From an uncultured Saprospiraceae bacterium (GTDB taxonomy: Bacteria; Bacteroidota; Bacteroidia; Chitinophagales; Saprospiraceae), in the NCBI GenBank assembly GCA_937951615.1, contig CALFBH010000096.1:20222-84221 (forward strand): a DNA stretch of 64,000 nucleotides. The letters are read 5' to 3'. Both the position numbers and the translations under genes were made by a program. Positions 7,947 to 17,882 of this stretch are shown here, piece by piece. Numbering within the stretch: position 1 is the stretch's first letter; each line of letters starts with the position of its first letter. Below the pieces are notes generated by a model. It was not told the origin of the DNA. It ran no database searches and saw nothing but the letters and a program-made list of their open reading frames with translations.

Positions 7947-8732
7947 ATGAAAAATCAAAAATATACAGATAAAATAATTCCTTTTTTGAAAAAGAATTGG
8001 TTCACGCTTTCTTTATTGACAATTGTATTGACGGCTATGATAGGGAAAAACCTGAACATTGATTTCCGTCTTCATGCACCAGAGCGGGTAGAAGAGGAAA
8101 CACCAGGAACCGTAAAACCCTTATTACACAAACCTGAAAAGTCAATAAAAAGACCATCAAAAATAACAGAAACTGATGTAGCAATCAAAAGTAGTCTGAC
8201 AAAGACCAGTATGCTGTCCATTTTCGACCAGCAAGCAGAGGAAGTACTGCCAGAAGATGCTATGCCCGTGATGGCGTCAGAAGAAGTCGTCCGATCATTT
8301 ATCCGTCGTTTTGCAAAAGTAGCAATCGCTGAGATGGATAAATATCGTATTCCTGCTTCCATCACATTAGCACAATCCTTATTGGCAAGTCAGGCAGGGA
8401 CAGGCATCATCGCACAAGAAGCGAATAACTATTTCAATCTGGAATGTGGAGCAGCATGGACGGGGAAAACAGAAAACTATGATGGAACCTGTATCCGGCA
8501 ATACGAATCCGCCTGGCAGTCTTTTCGCAACCATAGCCTCCATCTGTCCACAGAAAATTTCCAACACTTGACGAACTTAGATCGAACGGACTACGCTCGC
8601 TGGGCAAAAGGCTTGGAACTAGCAGGCTACTCAACGGATAAACTTTATGCAGAAAAATTAGAACGTATCATCAGCCTGTACGATCTCCATACTTTTGATG
8701 AAATGGATATTAATACAATTGCTGGACGGTGA
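7947..8732 (+). CDS. Glucosaminidase-family paralogue lacking the catalytic Glu
   Basis: 261 aa with the same plan as the protein at 5744: N-terminal membrane segment (residues 18-32), a linker of about 80 residues, then a glucosaminidase fold (MDKYRIPASITLAQSLLAS, NYFNLEC, RQYESAWQSFRNHSLHL, KGLELAGYSTDKLYAEKLERII). Aligned to the 5744 protein, catalytic E153 (ALIES) is Ala147 here (SLLAS, codon gca). The fold is otherwise kept, including the C-terminal block, so it may be a peptidoglycan-binding or regulatory pseudo-enzyme. The last eight codons and stop are duplicated 1.3 kb downstream. Confidence 0.88.
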   Translation: MKNQKYTDKIIPFLKKNWFTLSLLTIVLTAMIGKNLNIDFRLHAPERVEEETPGTVKPLLHKPEKSIKRPSKITETDVAIKSSLTKTSMLSIFDQQAEEVLPEDAMPVMASEEVVRSFIRRFAKVAIAEMDKYRIPASITLAQSLLASQAGTGIIAQEANNYFNLECGAAWTGKTENYDGTCIRQYESAWQSFRNHSLHLSTENFQHLTNLDRTDYARWAKGLELAGYSTDKLYAEKLERIISLYDLHTFDEMDINTIAGR

Positions 8733-8733
8733 T
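8707..8733 (+). repeat. Direct repeat copy 1 (3' end of the glucosaminidase paralogue)
   Basis: This 27-bp segment encodes the last residues (..INTIAGR, stop) of the gene at 7947. A 25/27 copy lies at 10012-10038 in the same orientation. The two bracket the metallophosphoesterase gene. Confidence 0.7.
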
Positions 8734-8737
8734 TGTA

Positions 8738-9874
8738 TTAATTTAATCGCTCAATTGCCAGTTCGTATTGTAAAATAGGTTTTTCTTTAAGGAAACGTGT
8801 GACCACCATTTTACGGTCATATACCGAACATTCCAGATAACAGCCCTCTCTTGCAGAACCGGAGACAAAAGTAGGAATGGATTTAGGTTGCACATTTGTC
8901 CGCCCCACAGAAGTGCCATCCCAGGGTAAATAGCAATTATCACAATCCTGGCAATTGTGGGCATGCCCAGAGAAAATGGCAATGACATTATACGAGGACA
9001 ATACCTCCCAATATGCTTGGCGTTGTTCAGTAGTCCACCATTCACTTTTGGGGTTAATTTGACCGTCTTCGCCAATACCTCTGGAAAAATTGTCGAAACC
9101 GTAATGATGAATTAAAACTACTGGACGCCCAGTATCACCAACATATTTAATTAGATCTTTTTTGAGAAAAGTAAAGGCTTTAAAAGGGTTTTGTATCGTT
9201 TTTCGGGGAACTGGTTTGTCTCCTGGAAATAAATTTAACTGAACGAAATGTATATCATCCCAATCCCAGGAATAATGGATGTTAGGAAAAGAGGAATTAA
9301 CAGGAATCTCTCTTTTTTTGGAACGAATATAGTCAAAAAGAGCTAGTGAACCTTTATTCCAACCAATAAGTTCCTCGTCCATCATCTCAGCAAAACCAAA
9401 AGATTGATTGGCTTTTATATCAATAGGGATATCAGGTAGTCGATGAAAATCGTGATTGCCTAGTCCTTCATAAACTTTATGTGAGATGCCGTCCACAAAT
9501 TTTTGATAACGCTCAAACTCACTGAAGTAACTATTATGCGTAAGATCACCAGCAATCAGCAATCCACGAAACGGATCGCTGTGTACTTTTTGCCTTATAA
9601 TACTGGAAACTTCATCTGCGTCAGTACTGAGTTTGCCATCAGGGCTCATAAAGTTTTCATCATACTGCGGGTCTGCAGTTACCAAAAAATGTACGGATGG
9701 AAGCCGCTGGATTTTGTTACTAAACCATGAAGTCTGAATTGGAGAAGCAGTTAGGCATTGCTTTGTTGCCATGTTCTTTTTAGGTGCTTCCTGACAAGTC
9801 CATCCTGCAATAATAGAAATACCAGTCAATAAAAAAAATGAACATTTTATGCTTTTTCTGTCTGAGATTAGCAT
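8738..9874 (-). CDS. Exported calcineurin-like metallophosphoesterase
   Basis: 378 aa. A hydrophobic leader (residues 10-27, ending AGWTCQ) suggests export, perhaps as a lipoprotein with a non-ideal lipobox. The metal-binding motifs appear in order: TADPQYD, AGDLTHN, GLGNHDFHR, VLIHHYG and FSGHAHNCQDC. These are the five metallophosphoesterase blocks, with GNHD and GHAH intact. Relatives hydrolyse phosphomono- or diesters; the substrate is unknown. It is convergent with the glucosaminidase paralogue, only 5 bp apart. The gene plus its promoter lies between two copies of the neighbour's 3' end, so it may have been inserted there. Confidence 0.87.
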   Translation of the reverse strand: MLISDRKSIKCSFFLLTGISIIAGWTCQEAPKKNMATKQCLTASPIQTSWFSNKIQRLPSVHFLVTADPQYDENFMSPDGKLSTDADEVSSIIRQKVHSDPFRGLLIAGDLTHNSYFSEFERYQKFVDGISHKVYEGLGNHDFHRLPDIPIDIKANQSFGFAEMMDEELIGWNKGSLALFDYIRSKKREIPVNSSFPNIHYSWDWDDIHFVQLNLFPGDKPVPRKTIQNPFKAFTFLKKDLIKYVGDTGRPVVLIHHYGFDNFSRGIGEDGQINPKSEWWTTEQRQAYWEVLSSYNVIAIFSGHAHNCQDCDNCYLPWDGTSVGRTNVQPKSIPTFVSGSAREGCYLECSVYDRKMVVTRFLKEKPILQYELAIERLN

Positions 9875-9913
9875 TTGAATGATTTTAATGAGGGACCAAT
9901 AATTAGATTATTT

Positions 9914-9945
9914 CATATTACTTAATTTATAGATTAAGTAATATG
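9914..9945. promoter_or_regulatory. Perfect 13-bp palindrome upstream of the metallophosphoesterase
   Basis: CATATTACTTAAT (9914-9926), a 6-nt spacer, then the exact complement at 9933-9945, 40 nt upstream of the start codon. It looks like an operator for a dimeric regulator or a 5'-UTR hairpin. Confidence 0.5.
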
Positions 9946-10011
9946 AATGAAAATATACTATTGATAGATAGATAAAAAAGTAACGATACCTAACAAGAAT
10001 TTAGTATGCGA

Positions 10012-10038
10012 ATATTAATACGATTGCGGGACGGTGAT
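10012..10038 (+). repeat. Direct repeat copy 2
   Basis: Differs at two positions from 8707-8733. Here it is non-coding, lying upstream of the Uma2 gene. Confidence 0.65.
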
Positions 10039-10110
10039 ATTGGATAGCAAGACTTTTATGCATTTTTCAAGATTTTTATGTATCTTGAATACTGAACTAA
10101 ATCAATATAC

Positions 10111-10782
10111 ATGACGGTTCATTTAAATAAAAAATTAGTTGATGAAATTCTGAAGTCTCCGCAAGCTCCGGTTGTCTTACAAGAGGTACAGTTGGCATTG
10201 GATGAAGAAAAACAACGTCGAGAGACGTTTTATAACGACATTAGCGAACAAGAAAAAGTAGAGTTTATCAATGGAGAAGTCATTATACACTCGCCCGTAG
10301 CGAATCGCCATGGCAAAGCAGTAAGAAATCTCAGCTCTTTGATTCATAATTATGTGGCCATAAAAAAACTTGGTTATACTGGAATTGAGAAAATCTTGAT
10401 ACGCCTGACCCGAAATGATTACGAACCTGATATTTGCTTTTTTAAACTTGAAAAATCCAGAGAATTTAAAGAAGATCAATGTCTGTTTCCTACTCCTGAT
10501 TTTATAGTAGAAGTGCTATCAAAAGGTACTGAAAAAAGAGATAGAGGAATTAAATTCAAAGATTATGAAGCGCATGGTGTAAAAGAATATTGGATGATCA
10601 ATGCAGAAAAGCAAACGGTAGAGCAGTGTATTCTTGAAAATAATATTTATAGATCAGCTATAAAAACGAATTTAGATACAATAAGTAGCATAGCTTTATT
10701 AGGATTTGAAATTCCAGTTAAAGCTATTTTTGACGATATTGTAAATGTAGAAACATTAATGAAATTGTTGGCTAAACGGTGA
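10111..10782 (+). CDS. Uma2-family (DUF820, PD-(D/E)XK-like) protein
   Basis: 223 aa. The Uma2 signature is present: FINGEVIIHSPVANRHGKAV, then DYEPDICFFK, PDFIVEVLSKGTEKRDRGIKFKDY and HGVKEYWMIN. The D...EVLSKG...K spacing fits a restriction-endonuclease-like fold. The family is abundant in cyanobacteria and Bacteroidota, often as solitary genes, and its cellular role is unclear. The protein has a helical N-terminal extension of about 50 residues. It is convergent with thiC, with a shared terminator hairpin between them. Confidence 0.85.
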   Translation: MTVHLNKKLVDEILKSPQAPVVLQEVQLALDEEKQRRETFYNDISEQEKVEFINGEVIIHSPVANRHGKAVRNLSSLIHNYVAIKKLGYTGIEKILIRLTRNDYEPDICFFKLEKSREFKEDQCLFPTPDFIVEVLSKGTEKRDRGIKFKDYEAHGVKEYWMINAEKQTVEQCILENNIYRSAIKTNLDTISSIALLGFEIPVKAIFDDIVNVETLMKLLAKR

Positions 10783-10786
10783 AATA

Positions 10787-10833
10787 AAAAAAGCCTTCAA
10801 GCAGATATTAAAAACATCAGATTGAAGGCTTTT
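10787..10833. terminator. Bidirectional terminator between the Uma2 gene and thiC
   Basis: AAAAAAGCCTTCAA (10787-10800) pairs with TTGAAGGCTTTT (10822-10833). T-runs follow on both strands, so it suits both convergent genes. Confidence 0.85.
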
Positions 10834-10899
10834 AAAAAGTTCACTTTTCCAGGTAAAGGTGGACTATTCAATTCATCATTTATAGTTCATCATTCATCG

Positions 10900-12783
<1,884 letters not shown>

Positions 12784-12788
12784 TTATT

Positions 12789-12992
12789 TTATCCACCTGC
12801 CGTAGCAGTAATAATGGTAATTTTGTCCTGGTCTTTTAACAGATAATTCGACCAGTTGTTTTTGGAAATCACCTGATCGTTGATGGCCACAGCAATACCT
12901 TTGGTATTTTCTATGCCATTGCCTTGCAGAAGAGCTGAAATATTCATTTCGGCACTGAGCGGTGTCTCTTTTTTATTGATAAAAACAGTCAT
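12789..12992 (-). CDS. thiS: Sulfur carrier protein ThiS
   Basis: 67 aa with a ubiquitin-like fold and the obligatory C-terminal Gly-Gly (ITIITATAGG), which is adenylated and thiocarboxylated to deliver sulfur to ThiG. It begins MTVFINKKE and overlaps the preceding NTF2-like gene by 4 nt (ATGA), so translation is probably coupled. Its partner thiG lies 20 kb away, and no thiF or thiH is seen here. Confidence 0.95.
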   Translation of the reverse strand: MTVFINKKETPLSAEMNISALLQGNGIENTKGIAVAINDQVISKNNWSNYLLKDQDKITIITATAGG

Positions 12993-13357
12993 GCAGGATT
13001 CATTTCATTTCTAAGTTCAGCGGTGTCAAAATAGACCTTTAAAGACTGAATTAGATTATCTTGAATTTCATACCATTCGCTTACAGACAGGCTAATAATT
13101 TTTCCGGAAGGTGTAGCAACATCTGTAGAAATCTGAGTTATAATATAGTCACCGTTCTCTATCAATTGATAAATCTTACTGGTCTGTATAGAGGCAAAAA
13201 ATGCTTGATTGACCTCAACGAAACTAGCCTTACCACTTACCTGAGCCAATGGGCCAGTCAGAAGAACATCTTCCGAAATTAAATCCATCCAGTCATCTGT
13301 TTTAGCCAACATACTTTTCCGGAAGGCTTCAAATACCTTTTTCGGTTGATTTTCCAT
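12989..13357 (-). CDS. NTF2/SnoaL-like protein, first gene of the TPP operon
   Basis: I choose ATG 13357 (MENQPKKVFEAFRKS, 122 aa); the upstream in-frame ATG at 13420 would add 21 hydrophobic residues directly after the riboswitch. The remainder fits a small cone-shaped NTF2-like fold: an N-terminal helix (DDWMDLISEDVLLTGP), GKASFVEVNQAFFASI and a strand-rich C-terminus (VSEWYEIQDNLIQSLKVYFDTAEL). Such folds bind small ligands or act as simple lyases and isomerases. It overlaps thiS by 4 nt and is governed by the TPP riboswitch, so a thiamine-related job is likely, though I know of no standard thiamine gene of this type. Confidence 0.8.
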   Translation of the reverse strand: MENQPKKVFEAFRKSMLAKTDDWMDLISEDVLLTGPLAQVSGKASFVEVNQAFFASIQTSKIYQLIENGDYIITQISTDVATPSGKIISLSVSEWYEIQDNLIQSLKVYFDTAELRNEMNPA

Positions 13358-13445
13358 AGTGCCGTTTTTTATTTGATGCAAAATAAGTATATACGTAGGA
13401 AAGAGAAGCGGAACGAACATAAGGGCAGAAGGTTCAGATCAACAG

Positions 13446-13525
13446 GCTTTTCCCTACGCCAGTATTAACTGTGTCAGGTTCAGAGGGTATGTCTCATTCT
13501 GGCATCGACCAGAAACCCCTAAAGC
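13446..13525 (-). ncRNA. TPP riboswitch (THI element)
   Basis: Read on the minus strand, the aptamer has closing stem GCTTT/AAAGC, AGGGG, the TGAGA pyrimidine-sensing bulge, ACCCTCTGAACCTGA (near-consensus) and GCGTAGGGA. It lies 26 nt upstream of ATG 13420 and 90 nt upstream of ATG 13357. I see no clear terminator after it, so translational control is more likely. It should shut the operon when thiamine pyrophosphate is plentiful. Confidence 0.95.
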
Positions 13526-13570
13526 GTTTGCAATATACTGGGTTTAGTTGGTTTTATCAAATGTAATAAT

Positions 13571-13724
13571 TTAGGTCGATGGTCTATAGTCCATGGTCGA
13601 TGGCTGATTTTTAGTATTCAGGTCATTTCAGTATTTCATTTTGCTTTGCAAAATGCGTATAAAGCTGACTAAGAATAGGAGTTTTGTAAAAATTGTATCT
13701 ATGGACTATCGACCGTGGACTAAA
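13571..13724. repeat. Family E palindromic element, copy 1
   Basis: Outer arms TTAGGTCGATGGTC... and ...GACTATCGACCGTGGACTAA are roughly complementary. An inner hairpin CATTTTGC-TT-TGCAAAATG is shared with the copy at 44112. Family words are TCGATGGTC and ATGGACTATCGACC. Confidence 0.6.
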
Positions 13725-13789
13725 CTGTTACTATCAAATTATGTTTATTTGCGCCTCATTCCTTTATCTTTGTCATAAATTCAGACAAC

Positions 13790-15139
13790 ATGAGATTATT
13801 GATAACATTATTATTGCTGTGTACTATTCAGCCCATTTTCAGCCAGACACCCATTTCCAATCTTGCTAAATACTGGCAATATCGGGACAGACTGGTGAAT
13901 CAGCCCGAAAAAGGCATACCCGGTTTTGTAGTCGTCGGACTCGGCGAGGGAAAAAGTATCCCAATGGGCGGACGCGACCCGATGGCGAACTGCGAACATG
14001 ACTGGTGGATGAAACGCGACAAATGTCCATTGGTAAAAGGAAAAGGAAAATTGCAGTGGGGCGACGGCACGATTCATTTGGGCTATTATATTTCTGTATT
14101 GGCAACGGAATTGCGACTGCTGAAAGATGCTGGAGAAGATGTATCGGCTACGGCAGAGGAATTATATTATGCGATCATGGCTTTTGAGCGACTAGATGAG
14201 GAAGCTGAGCGACGCTTTGGGATGCCGGGGAAAAAGGACGGCTTTTTCATTCGCGATGATGTAAGTATTGATATTCTGAAAGACGAGCAGGGTAAGAACA
14301 GGTTTTCTACAGACAAGGTGGATTATACTTGTATAAAATCGGCGGGGGGCTGTGCACCAGCTACGGTAAAGGACGGTTATTTTGTCAGTCAGGATCAGGC
14401 GATTAATTTGTTGTTTGGTTTTACCTGTATTAGTGAGTTGATTCCGAATGAGCGTTATAAAAACAAAACCACTTTTGGAGAATTAGCCAGTCAGAATACC
14501 CATCGTATCGTGTCTTTTATGCGAAATAATAAATGGCGCATCGTCGGACCCGATAATAAAAAAGCACCCAATCGTTGGGGCGGAGACTGCCGGGCTTTTT
14601 CATATAGCATTGCCAAAACAGGTGACCGCATAACGGCAAGCAAATTTCGTAAGACTTACCAAAGCGGACGCTCTAAGGCGATGGGCAAAATGCTACACGG
14701 TACTTATGATTGGTTGTTTGGTGTGCAAACACATTATAATCATCCCATGATTTTTTCACTGATGGTCAGTGCAGATTCTTGGGGTAGCAATAAAATGGCT
14801 TCCTATTGCCGCAAGGCAGATCAAGAAATGTACGCCCTCGCAGATGCCGTTCTGAATGATAAAAAACTAGGCAAAAGCCTGAATTTTAAAGATTTTGCTG
14901 CTATGCTGAATATTGCTCCAGCCACTGGGCCTTGCTACAAGACTCCTGGCTGCAAAGCCCCAGACGGCTGGAAATCCAATAATCGCTGGTTACATACCAC
15001 ACAGCAAAAAGGCAATAAAGACGGTCATCATCAGGAGTGGAATGGACTGGATTATATGATGTTGTACAACTTTTTTCATTTGTATTATAAAGATAAATTG
15101 CCTAAGTATCAGTCGCCTCGTTTGCAGTCGAAGAAGTAA
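13790..15139 (+). CDS. Secreted protein of unknown function
   Basis: 449 aa with a clean signal peptide (residues 1-18, ending IFSQ). The mature protein is rich in Trp, Gly and Lys, with several Cys (CEHDWWMKRDKC, CIKSAGGCAP, CYKTPGCKAP) that could form disulfides. Helical stretches (HLGYYISVLATELRLL, ELYYAIMAFERLDEEAE, DQEMYALADAVL) recall an alpha/alpha toroid like those of some polysaccharide lyases and hydrolases, but I recognise no family motif. It lies 140 nt upstream of a GH16 enzyme on the same strand, with a palindrome between them. A role in glycan breakdown is only a guess from context. No T9SS tail seen. Confidence 0.85.
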   Translation: MRLLITLLLLCTIQPIFSQTPISNLAKYWQYRDRLVNQPEKGIPGFVVVGLGEGKSIPMGGRDPMANCEHDWWMKRDKCPLVKGKGKLQWGDGTIHLGYYISVLATELRLLKDAGEDVSATAEELYYAIMAFERLDEEAERRFGMPGKKDGFFIRDDVSIDILKDEQGKNRFSTDKVDYTCIKSAGGCAPATVKDGYFVSQDQAINLLFGFTCISELIPNERYKNKTTFGELASQNTHRIVSFMRNNKWRIVGPDNKKAPNRWGGDCRAFSYSIAKTGDRITASKFRKTYQSGRSKAMGKMLHGTYDWLFGVQTHYNHPMIFSLMVSADSWGSNKMASYCRKADQEMYALADAVLNDKKLGKSLNFKDFAAMLNIAPATGPCYKTPGCKAPDGWKSNNRWLHTTQQKGNKDGHHQEWNGLDYMMLYNFFHLYYKDKLPKYQSPRLQSKK

Positions 15140-15154
15140 GGTTATGCTTCTTGG

Positions 15155-15241
15155 TTAGCCACGAATGCACGAATCTATTTTTACGTTTTTATCACGAATA
15201 CACGAATGATATTCGTCCTTAATTCGTGCATTCGTGGCTAA
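15155..15241. repeat. Palindromic element F
   Basis: TTAGCCACGAATGCACGAAT (15155-15174) is matched by its exact complement ending at 15241. The inner part repeats ACGAAT/ATTCGT words. It separates the two secreted-protein genes and ends just before the TATATTTG -7 motif (15248-15255) of the GH16 gene. Confidence 0.75.
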
Positions 15242-15280
15242 TTTCGTTATATTTGAACATTAATTATTAAACTAAACACA

Positions 15281-17809
15281 ATGAAAAACTTACTGATTAC
15301 CCTGCTTTTAATGATTCCATTACTACAATTAAATGCTCAATGCTATGAACTCGTTTGGCAGGACGAGTTTGACGGCGCAGCAATTGACGGCGCAAAATGG
15401 AGCTACCAAAATGGCGGTTGGAACGGCTCAAATGTCCAAAATTGCTACGATCCCGCGAATGCTACCGTTTCCAATGGCTCACTTTTTATAGCATCCAAAT
15501 ACGAACCGGGCTTCGACTGTTTTGGAACACCTGTTGATTTTACTTCCGGTTTTATACAAACAAAAAACAGAATAGACTGGACTTTTGGCCGCTTTGAAGC
15601 ACGGGTGAAACTGGCTGCATCCAATAGTACCTGGCCAGCTTTTTGGATGAGTCCGCAAAATTCGGTTTACGGCAGTTGGCCGCAAAGTGGCGAAATCGAC
15701 ATCTTTGAAGTCAAAGGACACGATATGAGCAAATCTTATGGAAATGCACATTGGGGCAATAGCCCCGGAGACAAACAGCAGGAAAAAAAGACCTATAATT
15801 TTCCCGCTGGAAATGGCGCAGACAACTGGCATGTCTATGCTGTAGAATGGCAGCTCGGACAACTGGACTTTTACATTGATGGGAATCATTATGGAACGAT
15901 TAATGATTTTGACGAACCCAATGCCACCACCCATCCCGGCCCTTTTGATATTGGTTTTTACCTGCGCCTGAATGTGGCGGTCGGCGGCAACTACCTTACT
16001 GCTCCCTGGAATGATGCCAACAACGGCATCAATCAATTACCGGCTGCTATGGAAGTGGACTGGGTTCGGGTCTATCAGGATTTGGGCAATTGCCCGCCAG
16101 CAGAGTGCCAACTGGTAGAAAACGGGAATTTTGATAATGACATGAATGCTTGGAGCCTTTTTGAATATGGTTCGGCTACCGGAAATTTATCCCTTACGGG
16201 GAATGGCTACGCAAAAATTGATGTTATAAACCCTGGCACGAGCAGTTGGCATCTCGCCTTACGTCAAACGGGTTTGTTTTTGGAAACTGGCAAAACTTAC
16301 CAGATTAGTATGAAGGCTTATGCGGACGCAGTGCGTAGCTGCCCGATTATTATACATAAAACTGATGGTTCACAATACGCTTATACTGGTCAGTCATTGA
16401 CGACAAGTCCTACGGTGTATCAGTATCAATTTACTATGAATGATGCAACAGATGTTAATGCAGTATTCAGCCTAAATGCCGGCAACGATTCGCCCGATGT
16501 ATATGTGGACAATATCAGCATCACAGAAGTTGCAGCAGGCACAGTATGTGACGACGGAGACGCCTGTACAGGCAATGATGTCTATGATAATGCCTGCAAT
16601 TGTGAAGGTGTTTATGAGGATGCAGATGCCGACGGATATTGTATAGGAGAAGACCCAGACGACAATGACGTCTGCAATCCCGATTTATGTGATTTAGGAA
16701 ATTGTGAAACTTTGCAAAACTGGAATTTTGATAATGGAACAGCAGATTGGAGTATTTTTGAATATGGTGTTGCGGACGGCAATTTATCCATCCAGCCCAA
16801 TGGAACGGCTAAAATTGATGTATTGACGGCAGGAACTACTGATTGGCATTTGGCTTTACGCCAAACAGGGCTTTTATTAGAAACAGGGAAAACGTATAAA
16901 ATCAGACTGAAGGCCTATGCAGATGCTGCGCGTAGTGCTTCGATTATTATGAGTAAACAGGATGGGACTCAATATGCTAATCTTGCACAGGCTTTCACCA
17001 CGACACCAACGGTCTATGAAAGCCAGTTTACGGTGAATGACGTGACGAATCCCAATGCTGTCTTTAACTTGAATGTTGGCTCATCTACTATAGATGTTTA
17101 TGTGAGTGATGTAAGTTTGTCGGAAGTTTTCTGTGATAATGAACAGGGGTTCATTAGCTGTGATTTGGATGTTTTTCTGGAAGGTACTTATGATGCTGTG
17201 ACGGGATTGATGAGAAGCCAATTGCAAGAATATGGATTATTGCCAATGGAACAACCTTATAATACCTTGCCCTGGAACTATGCAGGAACAGAAAATGTTG
17301 CTGCGCATCCGGCAGGAGCTGTTGATTGGGTCTTGGTGTCTTTTCGCGAATCTCTGACTGCCGATACTGAAGTTGAAAGGGTGGCTGCTACAGTGTTGGA
17401 GGATGGAAGTATTTTTCCCAATATAGAAATATCTGCTCTAAACGGAATCAATTCATTATACATCGTGATAGAACATCGAAACCATCTGCCAGTTATGTCG
17501 GCACAAGCGGTCAATATTATTGATAATGTATTGACCTATGATTTTCGGAATACGGAGGGGTATGCTTTGGCAGTTGGTGCAGGACAAAAGCAGGTGGGAA
17601 ATAATTGGTGTATGTTTGCAGGGAATGTTGACCACTCCAATCCGCTCGGACATGATATAAGCGGAGCAGACATCGGGGCCTGGCAAAGTGAAAATGGTCT
17701 GTTTAACGATTATATTGACAGTGATTTTAATCTTGATGGCGATGTAAACGGAGGGGATAAGTCGAAATGGCGTCCTAATAATGGAATATCATCTTCAGTG
17801 CCAAGATAA
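15281..17809 (+). CDS. Secreted GH16 beta-glucanase with two CBM-like modules
   Basis: 842 aa. Signal peptide 1-19; GH16 domain about 22-265 with the catalytic signature SGEIDIFEVKG (E..D..E) and the flanking FGRFEARVKL and WHVYAVEW; then two homologous modules of about 140 residues (280-415 and 480-615) resembling CBM4/9-type jelly-rolls, each with LVENGNFDN/LQNWNFDNG starts and RQTGLxLETGKTY. A Cys-rich Asp linker joins them (DDGDACTGNDVYDN). The C-terminal 200 residues end in an EF-hand/dockerin-like DFNLDGDVNGGDKSKW motif common at the tail of exported Bacteroidota enzymes. Expected activity is endo-hydrolysis of beta-1,3(/1,4)-glucans such as laminarin. No SusC/D pair is adjacent. Confidence 0.92.
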   Translation: MKNLLITLLLMIPLLQLNAQCYELVWQDEFDGAAIDGAKWSYQNGGWNGSNVQNCYDPANATVSNGSLFIASKYEPGFDCFGTPVDFTSGFIQTKNRIDWTFGRFEARVKLAASNSTWPAFWMSPQNSVYGSWPQSGEIDIFEVKGHDMSKSYGNAHWGNSPGDKQQEKKTYNFPAGNGADNWHVYAVEWQLGQLDFYIDGNHYGTINDFDEPNATTHPGPFDIGFYLRLNVAVGGNYLTAPWNDANNGINQLPAAMEVDWVRVYQDLGNCPPAECQLVENGNFDNDMNAWSLFEYGSATGNLSLTGNGYAKIDVINPGTSSWHLALRQTGLFLETGKTYQISMKAYADAVRSCPIIIHKTDGSQYAYTGQSLTTSPTVYQYQFTMNDATDVNAVFSLNAGNDSPDVYVDNISITEVAAGTVCDDGDACTGNDVYDNACNCEGVYEDADADGYCIGEDPDDNDVCNPDLCDLGNCETLQNWNFDNGTADWSIFEYGVADGNLSIQPNGTAKIDVLTAGTTDWHLALRQTGLLLETGKTYKIRLKAYADAARSASIIMSKQDGTQYANLAQAFTTTPTVYESQFTVNDVTNPNAVFNLNVGSSTIDVYVSDVSLSEVFCDNEQGFISCDLDVFLEGTYDAVTGLMRSQLQEYGLLPMEQPYNTLPWNYAGTENVAAHPAGAVDWVLVSFRESLTADTEVERVAATVLEDGSIFPNIEISALNGINSLYIVIEHRNHLPVMSAQAVNIIDNVLTYDFRNTEGYALAVGAGQKQVGNNWCMFAGNVDHSNPLGHDISGADIGAWQSENGLFNDYIDSDFNLDGDVNGGDKSKWRPNNGISSSVPR

Positions 17810-17813
17810 AAAA

Positions 17814-17838
17814 AGGGCAGGTCGCAAGCGACCTGCCC
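17814..17838 (-). terminator. Terminator of the basic secreted protein gene
   Basis: An 11-bp perfect stem (GGGCAGGTCGC and complement, 2-nt loop) is followed by TTTTTTTA on the minus strand. On the plus strand there is no T-run, so it serves the gene at 17883, not the GH16 gene. Confidence 0.85.
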
Positions 17839-17882
17839 GTAAGAGGATTGTTTATATATACTTGTGGTATATTCGGAATACC

